A stretch of DNA of 64,000 nt from Methylobacterium sp. UNC378MF (GTDB lineage: Bacteria; Pseudomonadota; Alphaproteobacteria; Rhizobiales; Beijerinckiaceae). Below the pieces are notes generated by a model, which made no database searches, was not told the DNA's origin, and saw only the letters and a program-made list of their open reading frames with translations. The translations under genes were made by a program, and so were the position numbers. The stretch is taken from contig NZ_FMWU01000011.1 in assembly GCF_900103195.1 (NCBI RefSeq), forward strand, positions 124,001-188,000, given 5' to 3'. Below, piece after piece: positions 34,086 through 43,340 of this stretch; within the stretch, counting starts at the first letter, position 1; every line of letters begins with the position of its first letter.

Positions 34086-35885
34086 TCAGTGATTGTCGCG
34101 CGGCACGCCCTGCGTCTGCGCGATGCGCTGGAACGCCTCGGCGCCCTCCAGGATGGCCCCGGTGTGCATCTGCCCCACCGCGGCGCGCTGCATCGCCTGC
34201 CAGGGCGTCTGCGAGGCCGGGTAGGCGTAGCCGCCCGCCGCCTCGAGGGCGCTGCGGCGGCGGGCGATCTCGTCGGCGTCGACCAGCATGTCGGCGGTGC
34301 CGCGGCGCAGGTCGATCCGCACCCGGTCGCCCGTGCGCAGGAGCGCAAGGCCACCGCCGGCCGCAGCCTCGGGCGAGGCGTTGAGGATCGAGGGCGAGCC
34401 CGAGGTGCCGGATTGGCGCCCGTCGCCGAGGCAGGGCAGCGCGTGCACACCCGCCCGGATCAGCTGCGCGGGCGGGCGCATGTTCACCACCTCCGCAGCC
34501 CCCGGGTAGCCCACCGGCCCGGCCCCGCGCATGACCAAGAGGGTCTCCTCGGTGATGCCGAGGCTCGGGTCGTCGATCCGGGCGTGGTAATCCTCCGGTC
34601 CGTCGAAGACCACGACCGGGCCCTCGAAAGCGTCCGGATCCTCCGGGTTCGACAGGTAGCGGCTGCGGAACTCTTCGCCGATGACGCTGGTCTTCATCAC
34701 CGCGGCGTCGAACAGGTTGCCGCGCAGGACCAGGAAGCCGGCCGCCTCCTTGAGCGGCCGGTCGATCGGCCGGATCACGTCCTCGTCCTCGATCGCGGTG
34801 CCCCGGCAATTGTCGCCGAGGCTGCGCCCGTTGACCGTCAGCGCGCCCTCGCGGATCAGGTTGCGGCGCATCAGCTGCGCCACCACCGCCGGGAGGCTGC
34901 CGGCACGGTAGTAATCCTCGCCGAGATAGGTGCCCGCCGGCTGCAGGTTGACGAGGAGCGGGACGTCGAGACCGTGGGCCTGCCAGTCCGTGATGTCGAG
35001 TTCGACGCCCATGTGGCGGGCGATCGCCGCGAGGTGGATCGGCGCGTTGGTCGAGCCGCCGATCGCGGAATTGACCGCGATGGCGTTGAGGAAGGCGTCG
35101 CGGGTCAGGATGTCGGAGGGCTTCAGGTCCTCGGCCACCATGGCGACGATGCGCTTGCCGGTCTGATAGGCGGCCTCCTGCCGGTCGCGGTAGGGCGCCG
35201 GGATCGCGGCCGAGCCGGGCAGCATCATGCCCAGGGCCTCGGCGAGCGTGTTCATCGTGGTGGCGGTGCCCATCGTGTTGCAGAAGCCGGTCGAGGGCGC
35301 CGACGAGGTCACCAGCTTGATGAAGCCGTCATGGTCGATCTCGCCGGCCGCAAGCATCTCGCGGGCCTTCCAGACGATCGTGCCGGAGCCCGTGCGCTGG
35401 CCCTTGAACCAGCCGTTGAGCATCGGTCCCACCGACAGGGCGATGGCCGGGATGTTCACGGTGGCGGCCGCCATCAGGCAGGCCGGGGTGGTCTTGTCGC
35501 AGCCCGTGGTCAGCACGACCCCGTCCAGCGGGTAGCCGTAGAGCAGTTCCACGAGGCCCAGATAGGCGAGGTTGCGGTCGAGGCCGGCGGTCGGCCGCTT
35601 GCCGGTCTCCTGGATCGGGTGGACGGGGAATTCCAGGACGATCCCGCCCGCCTCGCGGATGCCCTCGCGGATCCGCTCCGCGAGGACGAGGTGGTGGCGA
35701 TTGCACGGGGACAGGTCCGAGCCGGTCTGGGCGATGCCGATGATCGGCTTGCCCGAGCGCAGCTCCTCCAGGCTGAGGCCGAAGTTCAGGTAGCGCTCCA
35801 AATAGAGCGCCGTCATGTCGATATTGTCGGGGTTGTCGAACCATGCGCGCGAGCGCAGGGGCCGTGCAATCGGTTGGTCTGTCAT
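34086..35885 (-). CDS. IlvD/Edd-family sugar-acid dehydratase (L-arabonate dehydratase type)
   Basis: 599-residue Fe-S dehydratase converting an aldonate to its 2-keto-3-deoxy derivative. Cluster/active-site motifs: [46 protein letters not shown] and the C-terminal [24 protein letters not shown]. By length and style it is the L-arabonate/D-galactonate type rather than IlvD (dihydroxy-acid dehydratase). ATG 35885 overlaps the galM stop as ATGA, so it is translated together with the mutarotase. Confidence 0.9.
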   Translation of the reverse strand: MTDQPIARPLRSRAWFDNPDNIDMTALYLERYLNFGLSLEELRSGKPIIGIAQTGSDLSPCNRHHLVLAERIREGIREAGGIVLEFPVHPIQETGKRPTAGLDRNLAYLGLVELLYGYPLDGVVLTTGCDKTTPACLMAAATVNIPAIALSVGPMLNGWFKGQRTGSGTIVWKAREMLAAGEIDHDGFIKLVTSSAPSTGFCNTMGTATTMNTLAEALGMMLPGSAAIPAPYRDRQEAAYQTGKRIVAMVAEDLKPSDILTRDAFLNAIAVNSAIGGSTNAPIHLAAIARHMGVELDITDWQAHGLDVPLLVNLQPAGTYLGEDYYRAGSLPAVVAQLMRRNLIREGALTVNGRSLGDNCRGTAIEDEDVIRPIDRPLKEAAGFLVLRGNLFDAAVMKTSVIGEEFRSRYLSNPEDPDAFEGPVVVFDGPEDYHARIDDPSLGITEETLLVMRGAGPVGYPGAAEVVNMRPPAQLIRAGVHALPCLGDGRQSGTSGSPSILNASPEAAAGGGLALLRTGDRVRIDLRRGTADMLVDADEIARRRSALEAAGGYAYPASQTPWQAMQRAAVGQMHTGAILEGAEAFQRIAQTQGVPRDNH

Positions 35886-37045
35886 TTCTGGGTCCGATGG
35901 GCGGGGCTGGTCGAGAAGCGGTAGGTGATCACGTTCCGGTAGGTGTTGCCGGGATCGAGCCGGGCGGAGCCGAAGGCCGGCTGGTTCGGCGTGTCGGGGA
36001 AGAGTTCCGGCTCCAGCGCCAGGGCGTCCGACTGGCGGTAGGCGAGGCCGGATTTACCGACCGCGGTCGCGTTGAGGAAGTTGCCGGCATAGAACTGAAG
36101 CCCGGGCTGGTTGCTCGCCACGTCGAGGATGCGGCCCGATTTCGGATCCTCGACCCGCGCCACGGGGTGCGGCTCGGCCGTGGGGGCGTCGGTCACCACC
36201 CAGTTGTGGTCGTAGCCGCGCCCGCGCACGATCTGCTCGTCCCGCCCGTCGCGGATGTGCGCGCCGATCACGGTAGGCTTGCGGAAGTCGAAGGGCGTGC
36301 CGGCCACCGGCAGATGCGCGCCGGTCGGGATCAGGGTGGCGTCGACCGGCGTGAAGCGCTCCGCCGGGATGGTCAGGGTCTGGTCGAGGATCGTGCGGCC
36401 CGAACCCTCCCCCGCGAGGTTGAAGAAGCTGTGGTTGGTCAGGTTGACGATCGTCGGCTTGTCGGTGGTCGCCTCGTAGGTGATCGTGAGCGTGTTCGTG
36501 TCGTCCAGCGTGTAGGTGGCGGTCGCCGTCAGCGTCCCCGGATAGCCCTCCTCGCCGTCCGGGCTGACGTAGCGCAGGGTGACCGAAGGGCTCGCGCCGC
36601 CCGTGACCGCGGTGATCGTCCAGAGCCGCTTGTCGAAGCCGGCCGCGCCGCCGTGCAGCGCGTTCGGGCCGTCGTTGGTGGCCAGCGTGTAGGTCTGGCC
36701 GTCGAGGGTGAAGCGCCCGGCGCGGATGCGGTTGGCGTAGCGCCCGACGCTCACGCCGAAATAGTTGCCCTTGGTCAGGTAGGAGGCGAGGTCGTTGTAG
36801 CCGAGCACTACATCCGCGGCCTTGCCGGACCGGTCTGGCACGTCGAGGCTCCGCAGGAGCGCCCCCCACGACAGGATCCGCGCCGTGACGCCCTTGCCGT
36901 TCGTCAGCGTCACCTCCTCGACCGTCCTTCCGTCGGGCAGCGTGCCGAACACCGTCCGGGTCGGCTCGGCCGCCCGGGCCGGTGCCAGCGTCAGGCCCGG
37001 TATGGCCGCACAGGCGCACAGCGCCAGGGATCCCACTCCACGCAT
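35882..37045 (-). CDS. galM: Periplasmic aldose 1-epimerase (galactose mutarotase)
   Basis: Interconverts sugar anomers. 387 residues with signal peptide ([25 protein letters not shown]), so exported. Active-site residues in family context: [17 protein letters not shown], the catalytic His in [17 protein letters not shown], and the catalytic Glu in [21 protein letters not shown] 37045 has GGAG nine bases before it. First gene of the leftward galM-dehydratase unit, divergent from the fucP-type transporter with a shared regulatory region. Confidence 0.9.
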   Translation of the reverse strand: MRGVGSLALCACAAIPGLTLAPARAAEPTRTVFGTLPDGRTVEEVTLTNGKGVTARILSWGALLRSLDVPDRSGKAADVVLGYNDLASYLTKGNYFGVSVGRYANRIRAGRFTLDGQTYTLATNDGPNALHGGAAGFDKRLWTITAVTGGASPSVTLRYVSPDGEEGYPGTLTATATYTLDDTNTLTITYEATTDKPTIVNLTNHSFFNLAGEGSGRTILDQTLTIPAERFTPVDATLIPTGAHLPVAGTPFDFRKPTVIGAHIRDGRDEQIVRGRGYDHNWVVTDAPTAEPHPVARVEDPKSGRILDVASNQPGLQFYAGNFLNATAVGKSGLAYRQSDALALEPELFPDTPNQPAFGSARLDPGNTYRNVITYRFSTSPAHRTQK

Positions 37046-37113
37046 CGCGTTCTCCCCCCTCGTGACTCCGCCCGTCCCGCCGGTCCTGCGCCGGCTCGCG
37101 ACGGGGCGCGCGG

Positions 37114-37160
37114 TTGACGGCCGCGGACCCGATATATACTCAGACAAATAGAATGGACAA
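37114..37160. promoter_or_regulatory. Overlapping divergent promoters with putative regulator site 2
   Basis: Leftward: TTGTCC (37160-37155), 16-base spacer, TATATA (37138-37133) driving galM. Rightward: TTGACG (37114-37119), 15-base spacer, TATACT (37135-37140) driving the transporter. The 15-mer ATACTCAGACAAATA (37136-37150) covers both -10 areas and differs at only 2 of 15 positions from the site at 33148-33162. A protein bound here would block both promoters. Confidence 0.5.
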
Positions 37161-37206
37161 CACTGGACCCCGACAAGGCGGCCCGGAAGACGGAGGACGA
37201 CGCCGG

Positions 37207-38535
37207 ATGGCAGGACCGATCGCGACCGTCGGGACGGCGGCGCCCCGGACGGGGGCGGAGGCCGCACGCGAGCGGGGCGGCTACCGCCCAGCCCTGTCGC
37301 TGCTGGCGAGCCTGTTCTTCATGTGGGGCTTCATCACGGTCATCAACAACACGCTGCTGCCGCACCTGCGCAGCGTGTTCGACCTCGACTACACGCAGAC
37401 GACGCTGATCGAGTCCGTCTGGTTCATCGCCTATTTCGTCGCCTCGATCCCGGCGGCCAAGCTGATCGCGCGGGTCGGCTACCAGCGCGCGCTGGTGACG
37501 GGGCTGGGCATCATGGCGCTGGGCACCTTCGGGATGATCCTGGCCGCCCACCAAGTCTCGTACGCGATCACGCTCACGGCCCTGTTCGTGATCGCCAGCG
37601 GCATCACCCTGCTGCAGGTCGCCGCGAACCCCTACGTGGCGGTGGTCGGCCCGGCCGAGAGCGCCCCGGCGCGGCTCAACCTCGTGCAGGCGTTCAACTC
37701 CCTCGGGACGACCCTGGCGCCGCTGTTCGGCGGCTACCTGATCCTTGGCCGCTCCGCCTCGGGCAACGCCGCGGCCGGGGCCACTCTGACCCCGGCCGAG
37801 CGCCTGGCCGACGCGCAGTCGGTGCAGCTGCCCTACCTGATCGTGGCGGTGATCCTCGTCGTCCTCGCGGTGATCATCGCCCGCTTCCCGCTCCCCGCGA
37901 TGAGCGGTTCCGGCGGCGCGACCGCCCGGGCCGCCAAGGCCGAGCGCGCCGGCCTGTCGCTCTGGCGCCACCGCAACCTCGTGCTCGGCGTGCCGGCGAT
38001 CTTCATCTACCTGATCGCCGAGATCGGGGTGTCGAACCTGTTCATCAACTTCGTGTCGCAGCCCGAGATCGGCGACCTGACCCACGCCCAGGCCTCGCGC
38101 TACCTGTTCCTGCTCTGGGGCGGCATGATGGTCGGGCGCTTCGTCGGCAGCTACCTGATGCAGCGGCGCTCGGCCGAGACCGTTCTGGCCGGCGCGGCGA
38201 TCGGCGCCTGCGCGGTGATGCTGGTGGCGGCCTTCGCGACCGGCCACTCGGCGATGTGGGCGCTGATCTCGGTCGGCCTGTTCCACGCGATCATGTTCCC
38301 GACGATCTTCACCCTGGGGATCCGCGGCCTCGGCCCGCTCACCGAGGAGGGCGCCGGGCTGCTGATCATGGCGATCGCGGGCGGTTCCCTGGTGGTGGTT
38401 CAGGGCTGGGCGGCGGACCGGTTCGGGCTGCAGCGCTCCTTCCTGATCACTGCCGGCTGCGAACTCTACGTCCTCTTCTACGCGCTCTGGGGCTGCCGGA
38501 TCGGCGCTGCCGCGCCGCGTCCGGCGACCGCCTGA
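37207..38535 (+). CDS. FucP-type sugar:proton symporter (MFS)
   Basis: 442-residue inner-membrane transporter with about 12 helices, same length as E. coli FucP (438). Family features: FFMWGFITVINNTLLPHLRSVFDL in helix 1 (the FucP/GluP/NagP group signature), GITLLQVAANPYVAVVG, LNLVQAFNSLGTTLAPLFGGYLI and FPTIFTLGIRGLG. Likely imports L-arabinose, D-galactose or L-fucose; exact sugar unknown. ATG 37207 is preferred as GGAGG lies ten bases upstream; ATG 37153 is possible. Leads into the lactonase gene. Confidence 0.88.
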   Translation: MAGPIATVGTAAPRTGAEAARERGGYRPALSLLASLFFMWGFITVINNTLLPHLRSVFDLDYTQTTLIESVWFIAYFVASIPAAKLIARVGYQRALVTGLGIMALGTFGMILAAHQVSYAITLTALFVIASGITLLQVAANPYVAVVGPAESAPARLNLVQAFNSLGTTLAPLFGGYLILGRSASGNAAAGATLTPAERLADAQSVQLPYLIVAVILVVLAVIIARFPLPAMSGSGGATARAAKAERAGLSLWRHRNLVLGVPAIFIYLIAEIGVSNLFINFVSQPEIGDLTHAQASRYLFLLWGGMMVGRFVGSYLMQRRSAETVLAGAAIGACAVMLVAAFATGHSAMWALISVGLFHAIMFPTIFTLGIRGLGPLTEEGAGLLIMAIAGGSLVVVQGWAADRFGLQRSFLITAGCELYVLFYALWGCRIGAAAPRPATA

Positions 38536-38563
38536 GCGCCGGCCGGACCGGGAGCACGCCGCC

Positions 38564-39427
38564 ATGGAGCCGCGAATCCGCATCCTCGATCGGCCCCGAC
38601 GCGACCGGCTCGGCGAGGGCCCGGTCTGGGTTCCGGAGCGGGGCCTGCTGTTCTGGGTCGACATCGAGGCTCCGACCCTGAACTGGCTCGACCTCGCCGA
38701 CGGCGCGACCGGCACGCGCCCGTTCCCGGAACCCTTGGGCTGGATCATCCCGCGCGCCGGCCGGCGGGACTTCATCGTCGGGCTGAAGAGCGGCTTCGCG
38801 ACCTATGACCTGGAGGCCGATCGCCTCGTGCCGATCGGTGATCCCGAGCCGGACGATCCGGACAACCGCCTGAACGACGCCAAGGTCGACGGCGCCGGCC
38901 GGATCTGGGCCGGGAGCATGCACCAGGCCGAGACCGCCTTGTCGGGCTCCCTGCACCGGCTCGATCCGGACCTGACGTGGCGGCGGATGGATACCCGCTA
39001 CGGCGTCGCCAACGGGCCGACCTTCAGCCGCGACGGACGGATCCTCTTTCACAGCGACAGCGCCGCCCGGACGGTCTACGCCTTCGACCTCGCCGCGGAC
39101 GGGACGCTGTCGGGTAAGCGAATCTACCTGCGCTTCCCGGACGCGTGGGGCTGGCCCGACGGGATGACGACGGATGAAGAGGGCTGCCTCTGGATCGCCC
39201 ATTGGGGCGGCGGCCGCCTCAGCCGCGTCGATCCCGACGGGCGCCTGATGCGCGCGATCCCCCTGCCCGCCCCCAACATCACGAGCTGCGCCTTCGCGGG
39301 CCCCGGCCTGGACCGGCTGTTCGTCACCTCGGCCTCGCGGGGCGCCGAGCACGTGCCGGAGGCCGGCGCCCTGTTCGAACTCGATGTCGGCGTGATCGGC
39401 CTGCCGCCCCGTGCCTTCAGGGGCTGA
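38564..39427 (+). CDS. SMP-30/gluconolactonase-family lactonase (L-arabinonolactonase type)
   Basis: 287-residue six-bladed propeller hydrolase opening the sugar lactone made by the 1-dehydrogenase. Metal-site residues in family context: Glu in GEGPVWVPERGLLFWVDI, Asn in NRLNDAKVDGAGRIWAGSM, Asn in GVANGPTFS, and Asp in GWPDGMTTDEEGCLWIAHWGG. Starts 28 bp after the symporter gene, so probably the same transcript and regulon. Confidence 0.9.
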   Translation: MEPRIRILDRPRRDRLGEGPVWVPERGLLFWVDIEAPTLNWLDLADGATGTRPFPEPLGWIIPRAGRRDFIVGLKSGFATYDLEADRLVPIGDPEPDDPDNRLNDAKVDGAGRIWAGSMHQAETALSGSLHRLDPDLTWRRMDTRYGVANGPTFSRDGRILFHSDSAARTVYAFDLAADGTLSGKRIYLRFPDAWGWPDGMTTDEEGCLWIAHWGGGRLSRVDPDGRLMRAIPLPAPNITSCAFAGPGLDRLFVTSASRGAEHVPEAGALFELDVGVIGLPPRAFRG

Positions 39428-39862
39428 CGGGCCCGGCGGGCCGGGAAAATAGTCCCCTGCGGCGATCTTCCCGGCCGACCGGCGGGACCGGTCATCCGGC
39501 GCCCGGATCGCGGGATGCCGGAGCCTCGCATGGCAACGGGTCCTGCGGATCCCGTACCGGGGGTGCCGTTCCCCGTGGCCGCGCGGTCGCGGCGAGACCC
39601 GGCTAGTACAGCACCTGCGGGTTTGCTGAAGGAATAGGCGCGGGTCCCCGCCCGCAGGGCTGCGCATACTGGCAGCCTCGCGGATCGACTGCTGTGCGAT
39701 GATCCGTTGTTGTTGATAAAGAAGCGGCCGTATTTTTTTGTCTTCGCTGTTATAGTCGCGCTTACGGCCGGACAAACCCGGCTCTTAACTTGAGTTATTT
39801 CATCAAGACCGGATTCCCGATCTACATAGCTTTAAGTCCTTGCAGGGGAGTTTCCACACCTC
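39428..39862. other. Intergenic leader before the twelve-gene glycan cassette
   Basis: 435 bp without a gene. The last 160 bases are AT-rich and should contain the cassette promoter. A perfect 8-bp stem CGGCCGTA/TACGGCCG (39725-39732 and 39763-39770, 30-base loop with a T-run) lies in the likely leader. I did not find a cobalamin-riboswitch-like fold despite the B12-dependent enzyme downstream. A GGGGAG lies 12 bases before the first GTG. Confidence 0.4.
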
Positions 39863-40975
39863 GTGCCGGAATCCGTGCTCATTACCGGTGGTGCTGGCTT
39901 CATCGGCCGCCACCTCTCCACCGAACTGCTGCGCCGCGGCTATCGCGTGCGCGTGCTCGACAGCCTGATCGAGCAGGTCCACGGCGGCAAAAGCGGCGCC
40001 GAGGCGCTGCCGCCGGAGGTCGAGTTCCAGGTCGGCGACGTCCGCGATGGTGCGGCAGTGGCCCGCGCCTTGTCGGGTATCGACCGGGTCGTGCATCTCG
40101 CGGCCGAGGTCGGCGTCGGCCAGAGCATGTATGCGGTCGAGCGCTATGTCTCGGTCAACGATTGCGGGACGGCGGTGCTGTTCCAGCAGCTCATCGACGC
40201 GCCGGTGAAGCGCGTGGTCGTGGCCTCCTCGATGAGCATCTACGGCGAGGGGCTCTACCGCACCTCCGACGGGACGACCGCCGAGGAGGTGGTGCGCCGC
40301 CCGCGTCGGCCCGGTGAGCCCTGGGATCCCCTCGATTCCCACGGGCAGCCCATGCGGCCGATCCCGACCCCGGAATCGAAGCGCCCGGCGCTGGCCTCCG
40401 TCTATGCCCTCACTAAGTACACGCAGGAGCGCCTGACGCTGACGCTCGCCCCCGCCTACGGCATGGAAGGCGTGGCGCTGCGGCTGTGGAACGCCTACGG
40501 TCCGGGGCAGGCGCTGTCGAACCCCTATACCGGCGTGCTGGCGATCTTCGCGGCGCGCCTGCACAACGGCCAGCCGCCGATGATCTTCGAGGACGGCGCG
40601 CAGCGGCGCGACTTCGTCCACGTGGAGGACGTGGCCCGGGCCTTCGCGCTGGCCCTGGAGCACCCGGCCGCGGCCGGCCAGGTCTACAATGTCGGCAGCG
40701 GCCAGGACCGGACGGTCAGCGAGGTCGCCCGCCTGCTGGCCCATGCCATGGGCCGCGACGGAATCGAGCCGGAAGTGACCGGCCAGGCGCGGCTCGGCGA
40801 CATCCGCCATTGCATCGCCGATATCGGCAAGATCCAGCGGGAACTCGGCTACGCGCCGCGCCGCGACTTCACCGAGGGGCTTGCCGAACTCGCCGCCTGG
40901 GTGGCCGAGCAGCAGGCCATCGACCGCGTCGCCGAGGCGCGGCGCGAACTCGAAGCACGCGGTCTCGTCGCGTGA
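39863..40975 (+). CDS. NAD-dependent nucleotide-sugar epimerase/dehydratase (cassette gene 1)
   Basis: 370-residue extended SDR. Cofactor turn GGAGFIGRH at the N-terminus, then HLAAEVGVGQSMYAVERY, VVASSMSIYGEG, and the catalytic Tyr/Lys in SVYALTKYTQERL. Sequence style resembles dTDP-L-rhamnose 4-epimerase/UDP-glucose 4-epimerase-like enzymes, with a 30-residue insertion (RRPRRPGEPWDPLDSHGQPMRP). It should convert an NDP-sugar for the glycosyltransferases downstream; substrate uncertain. GTG start at 39863. The stop overlaps the next start as GTGA. Confidence 0.85.
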   Translation: MPESVLITGGAGFIGRHLSTELLRRGYRVRVLDSLIEQVHGGKSGAEALPPEVEFQVGDVRDGAAVARALSGIDRVVHLAAEVGVGQSMYAVERYVSVNDCGTAVLFQQLIDAPVKRVVVASSMSIYGEGLYRTSDGTTAEEVVRRPRRPGEPWDPLDSHGQPMRPIPTPESKRPALASVYALTKYTQERLTLTLAPAYGMEGVALRLWNAYGPGQALSNPYTGVLAIFAARLHNGQPPMIFEDGAQRRDFVHVEDVARAFALALEHPAAAGQVYNVGSGQDRTVSEVARLLAHAMGRDGIEPEVTGQARLGDIRHCIADIGKIQRELGYAPRRDFTEGLAELAAWVAEQQAIDRVAEARRELEARGLVA

Positions 40976-42036
40976 GCGGCCGGCCGATCCTCGTCACCGG
41001 TGGGGCCGGATTCATCGGCGCCAACCTGTCCGACAGCCTCGCGGCGGACGGCCACACGGTGATCGTCTACGACATCCTCTCGCGCCCCGGCGTCGAGGCC
41101 AACCTCGCGTGGCTCCGGCAGCGCCACGGAAGCCGGATCATCGCGGTCGTCGCCGACATCCGGGACATCCAGGAACTCGGCCGCGCGGTGGCGGAGGCCG
41201 GCGCGGTGTTCCACTTCGCCGCGCAGGTCGCGGTGACGACGAGCCTCGTCGCCCCGCGGGCCGACATGGAGATCAACCTCCTCGGCACCGTAAACCTGCT
41301 GGAGGCCGTGCGGACGCTGCCGCGGCCGGTGCCCCTGCTCTACGCCTCGACCAACAAGGTCTACGGCGACCTGCCCGACATCGCCCTCGAGCCGATCGGC
41401 GACGCCTACCTGCCGGCCGATCCGGAGCTGCGCCGGCGCGGCATCGGCGAGGCGCGGCCCCTCGATTTCCACACGCCCTACGGTTGCTCGAAGGGCGCGG
41501 CCGACCAGTACGTCCTCGACTACGCCCGCAGCTTCGGCATCCCGGCGGCGGTGATGCGGATGAGCTGCATCTACGGCCCGCGCCAGATGGGCAACGAGGA
41601 CCAGGGCTGGGTCGCCCATTTCCTGATCCGGGCGCTCGCCGGCGAGGCGGTCACGCTCTACGGCGACGGTCGGCAGGTGCGCGACATCCTGCACGTGCGC
41701 GATGTGGTGGCGGTCTACCGGGCGGCGCTCGCCCGCATCGACGATGCGGCGGGCCGGGCCTTCAATATCGGCGGCGGCCCCGGCAACGCGGTGAGCCTGC
41801 TGCAGCTCCTCGACCATGTCGGGGCGCTGCTGGGACGCCCCGTGGCGCGCAGCTTCCAGGCCTGGCGCCCGGGCGACCAGCGCTACTACGTCTCCGACAC
41901 GAGCCGGGCTGTCGAGCGGCTCGGCCTCGTGCCCTTCACGGGCTGGCGCGACGGGGTCGCCGACCTCGCCGAGTGGCTGGCCGGCGCGCGCGCCCAATCC
42001 GAGGGCGCCGGTCCGATCGCAGGAGCGGCCGCATGA
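40972..42036 (+). CDS. NAD-dependent nucleotide-sugar epimerase (CDP-paratose 2-epimerase-like; cassette gene 2)
   Basis: 354-residue extended SDR. GGAGFIGANL cofactor turn, HFAAQVAVTTSLVAPRADMEINLLGT (as in CDP-tyvelose/paratose 2-epimerases), YASTNKVYGDL and the catalytic Tyr/Lys in HTPYGCSKGAADQY. Probably inverts a sugar carbon in an NDP-sugar. GTG 40972 overlaps gene 1 by 4 bases; its own stop overlaps the radical SAM start as ATGA. The upstream extension of this frame is out-of-frame noise in gene 1. Confidence 0.85.
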   Translation: MSGRPILVTGGAGFIGANLSDSLAADGHTVIVYDILSRPGVEANLAWLRQRHGSRIIAVVADIRDIQELGRAVAEAGAVFHFAAQVAVTTSLVAPRADMEINLLGTVNLLEAVRTLPRPVPLLYASTNKVYGDLPDIALEPIGDAYLPADPELRRRGIGEARPLDFHTPYGCSKGAADQYVLDYARSFGIPAAVMRMSCIYGPRQMGNEDQGWVAHFLIRALAGEAVTLYGDGRQVRDILHVRDVVAVYRAALARIDDAAGRAFNIGGGPGNAVSLLQLLDHVGALLGRPVARSFQAWRPGDQRYYVSDTSRAVERLGLVPFTGWRDGVADLAEWLAGARAQSEGAGPIAGAAA

Positions 42037-43340
42037 GAGTCGCTCTGGTCAACCCGCCCTGGGACTACCGCAACAGCATCTATTTCGGCTGCCGCGAGCC
42101 GCACCTGCCGCTCGAACTCGGCTATTCCGCCGCGCTGCTGGCGGCGTCCGGCCACGAGACTCTGCTCGTGGACGCGCATCTCGAGGGCCTGACCGCCGAG
42201 ACCGCCGCCGACCGCGTGGCCGCCTTCGCCCCCGCCATGACGGTGGTGGCGACCGCCCCCACCTACTTGTTCTGGCGCTGCGCCCCCCCGGAGCTGCGGG
42301 TGCCGCGGGCCTTCCTCGACACCCTGGCGGGCCGGGGCGGGACGACCGTGGCGGTCGGGCCCCACGGCTCGGCCACTCCGCGGCCGGTCCTCGACAAGCT
42401 CGGCTGCGACATCGTCGTGCGCGGCGAGTGCGAGGAAGTCGTCGCCCGGCTCGCCGGCCTCGGCGACCTGCGCACCGAGACCCTGCGGTCCGTGCCCGCC
42501 CTCGCCTTCCGAGACGGTGAGAGCGCCCACGTCACCGGCGCGCCCCATGCCGGTCGCTTCACCGACCTTCCGGCCCTGCGCTGGCCGGAGGGCTGGATCG
42601 CGCGGCACCGGCACCACCACCACCGGTTCGACGCCGCGCCGGACGGGCCGGGGGCCGAGGTCGAGGCCTCGCGCGGCTGCCCCTACACCTGCTCGTTCTG
42701 CGCGAAGATCGATTTCCGCGATGCCTATCGTCGCCGCGACCTCGTCCACGTCCTCGACGAGATCGACGGGCTGATCGCGCAGGGTGTCACCTACGTCTAC
42801 TTCGTCGACGAGATTTTCCTGCCGCAGAAGCCGCTGCTGGAGGCCCTCGTCGCCCGGGACCTGCGCTTCGGGATCCAGACCCGGATCGACCTGTGGAAGC
42901 CCGACATGCTCGACCTCCTCGGGGCAGCGGGCTGTGTCTCCATCGAGGCCGGGATCGAGAGCCTCACGGAAGCCGGCCGCGCCGCCCTCGACAAGCGCTG
43001 CCGCGCCTCGACGGACGACCTCGCCGAGCGCCTGATCCACGCCCGCCGCTCGGTGCCCTTCGTGCAGGCGAACCTCATCGCCATGGCGGGGGACGATCCC
43101 GACCTCGTGGCCACGTGGCGCGACCGCCTGCGCGGCCAGGGCGTTTGGGCGAATGACCCGGTGCCGCTCTACCCCTATCCGAGTTCCCCCGATTACCGGC
43201 GCCTCTGGGGCGCGCCCGACGACCAGGCCTGGGAGCGGGCGCACGCGCATTATCTCGGCCAGTTCGCGCAGTTCAGCGACATCCAGGACGAGCGCCCCCT
43301 GCCGCTGTCCGAGCTGGAGGCCGCATGCGGGTGCTGCTGA
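42033..43340 (+). CDS. B12-binding-domain radical SAM enzyme (cassette gene 3)
   Basis: 435 residues. Residues 1-135 form a cobalamin-binding Rossmann domain (MRVALVNPPWDYRNSIYF, YSAALLAASGHETLLVDA, VVRGECEEVVARL). The radical SAM core (about 205-400) has the cluster cysteines C216, C220 and C223 (CPYTCSFC). Such class B enzymes often methylate unactivated carbon or phosphorus, or rearrange sugars; here the substrate is probably a sugar or cyclitol of the cassette product. The C-terminal CGCC is unusual and encoded within a 16-base overlap with the next gene. I recall relatives as 'B12_rSAM_oligo'. Confidence 0.88.
   Translation: MRVALVNPPWDYRNSIYFGCREPHLPLELGYSAALLAASGHETLLVDAHLEGLTAETAADRVAAFAPAMTVVATAPTYLFWRCAPPELRVPRAFLDTLAGRGGTTVAVGPHGSATPRPVLDKLGCDIVVRGECEEVVARLAGLGDLRTETLRSVPALAFRDGESAHVTGAPHAGRFTDLPALRWPEGWIARHRHHHHRFDAAPDGPGAEVEASRGCPYTCSFCAKIDFRDAYRRRDLVHVLDEIDGLIAQGVTYVYFVDEIFLPQKPLLEALVARDLRFGIQTRIDLWKPDMLDLLGAAGCVSIEAGIESLTEAGRAALDKRCRASTDDLAERLIHARRSVPFVQANLIAMAGDDPDLVATWRDRLRGQGVWANDPVPLYPYPSSPDYRRLWGAPDDQAWERAHAHYLGQFAQFSDIQDERPLPLSELEAACGCC

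Noticed and set aside
39428..39862. Cobalamin riboswitch ahead of the B12-enzyme cassette
   Set aside because: No B12-box-like conserved segment or multi-helix layout could be found.
42171..42188. DAHLEG in the radical SAM protein as a DxHxxG base-off cobalamin motif
   Set aside because: It lies after the second strand of the B12 domain, where class B radical SAM proteins have a non-ligating D-x-x segment, not in the loop after strand 1 used by methionine synthase; match is probably coincidental.
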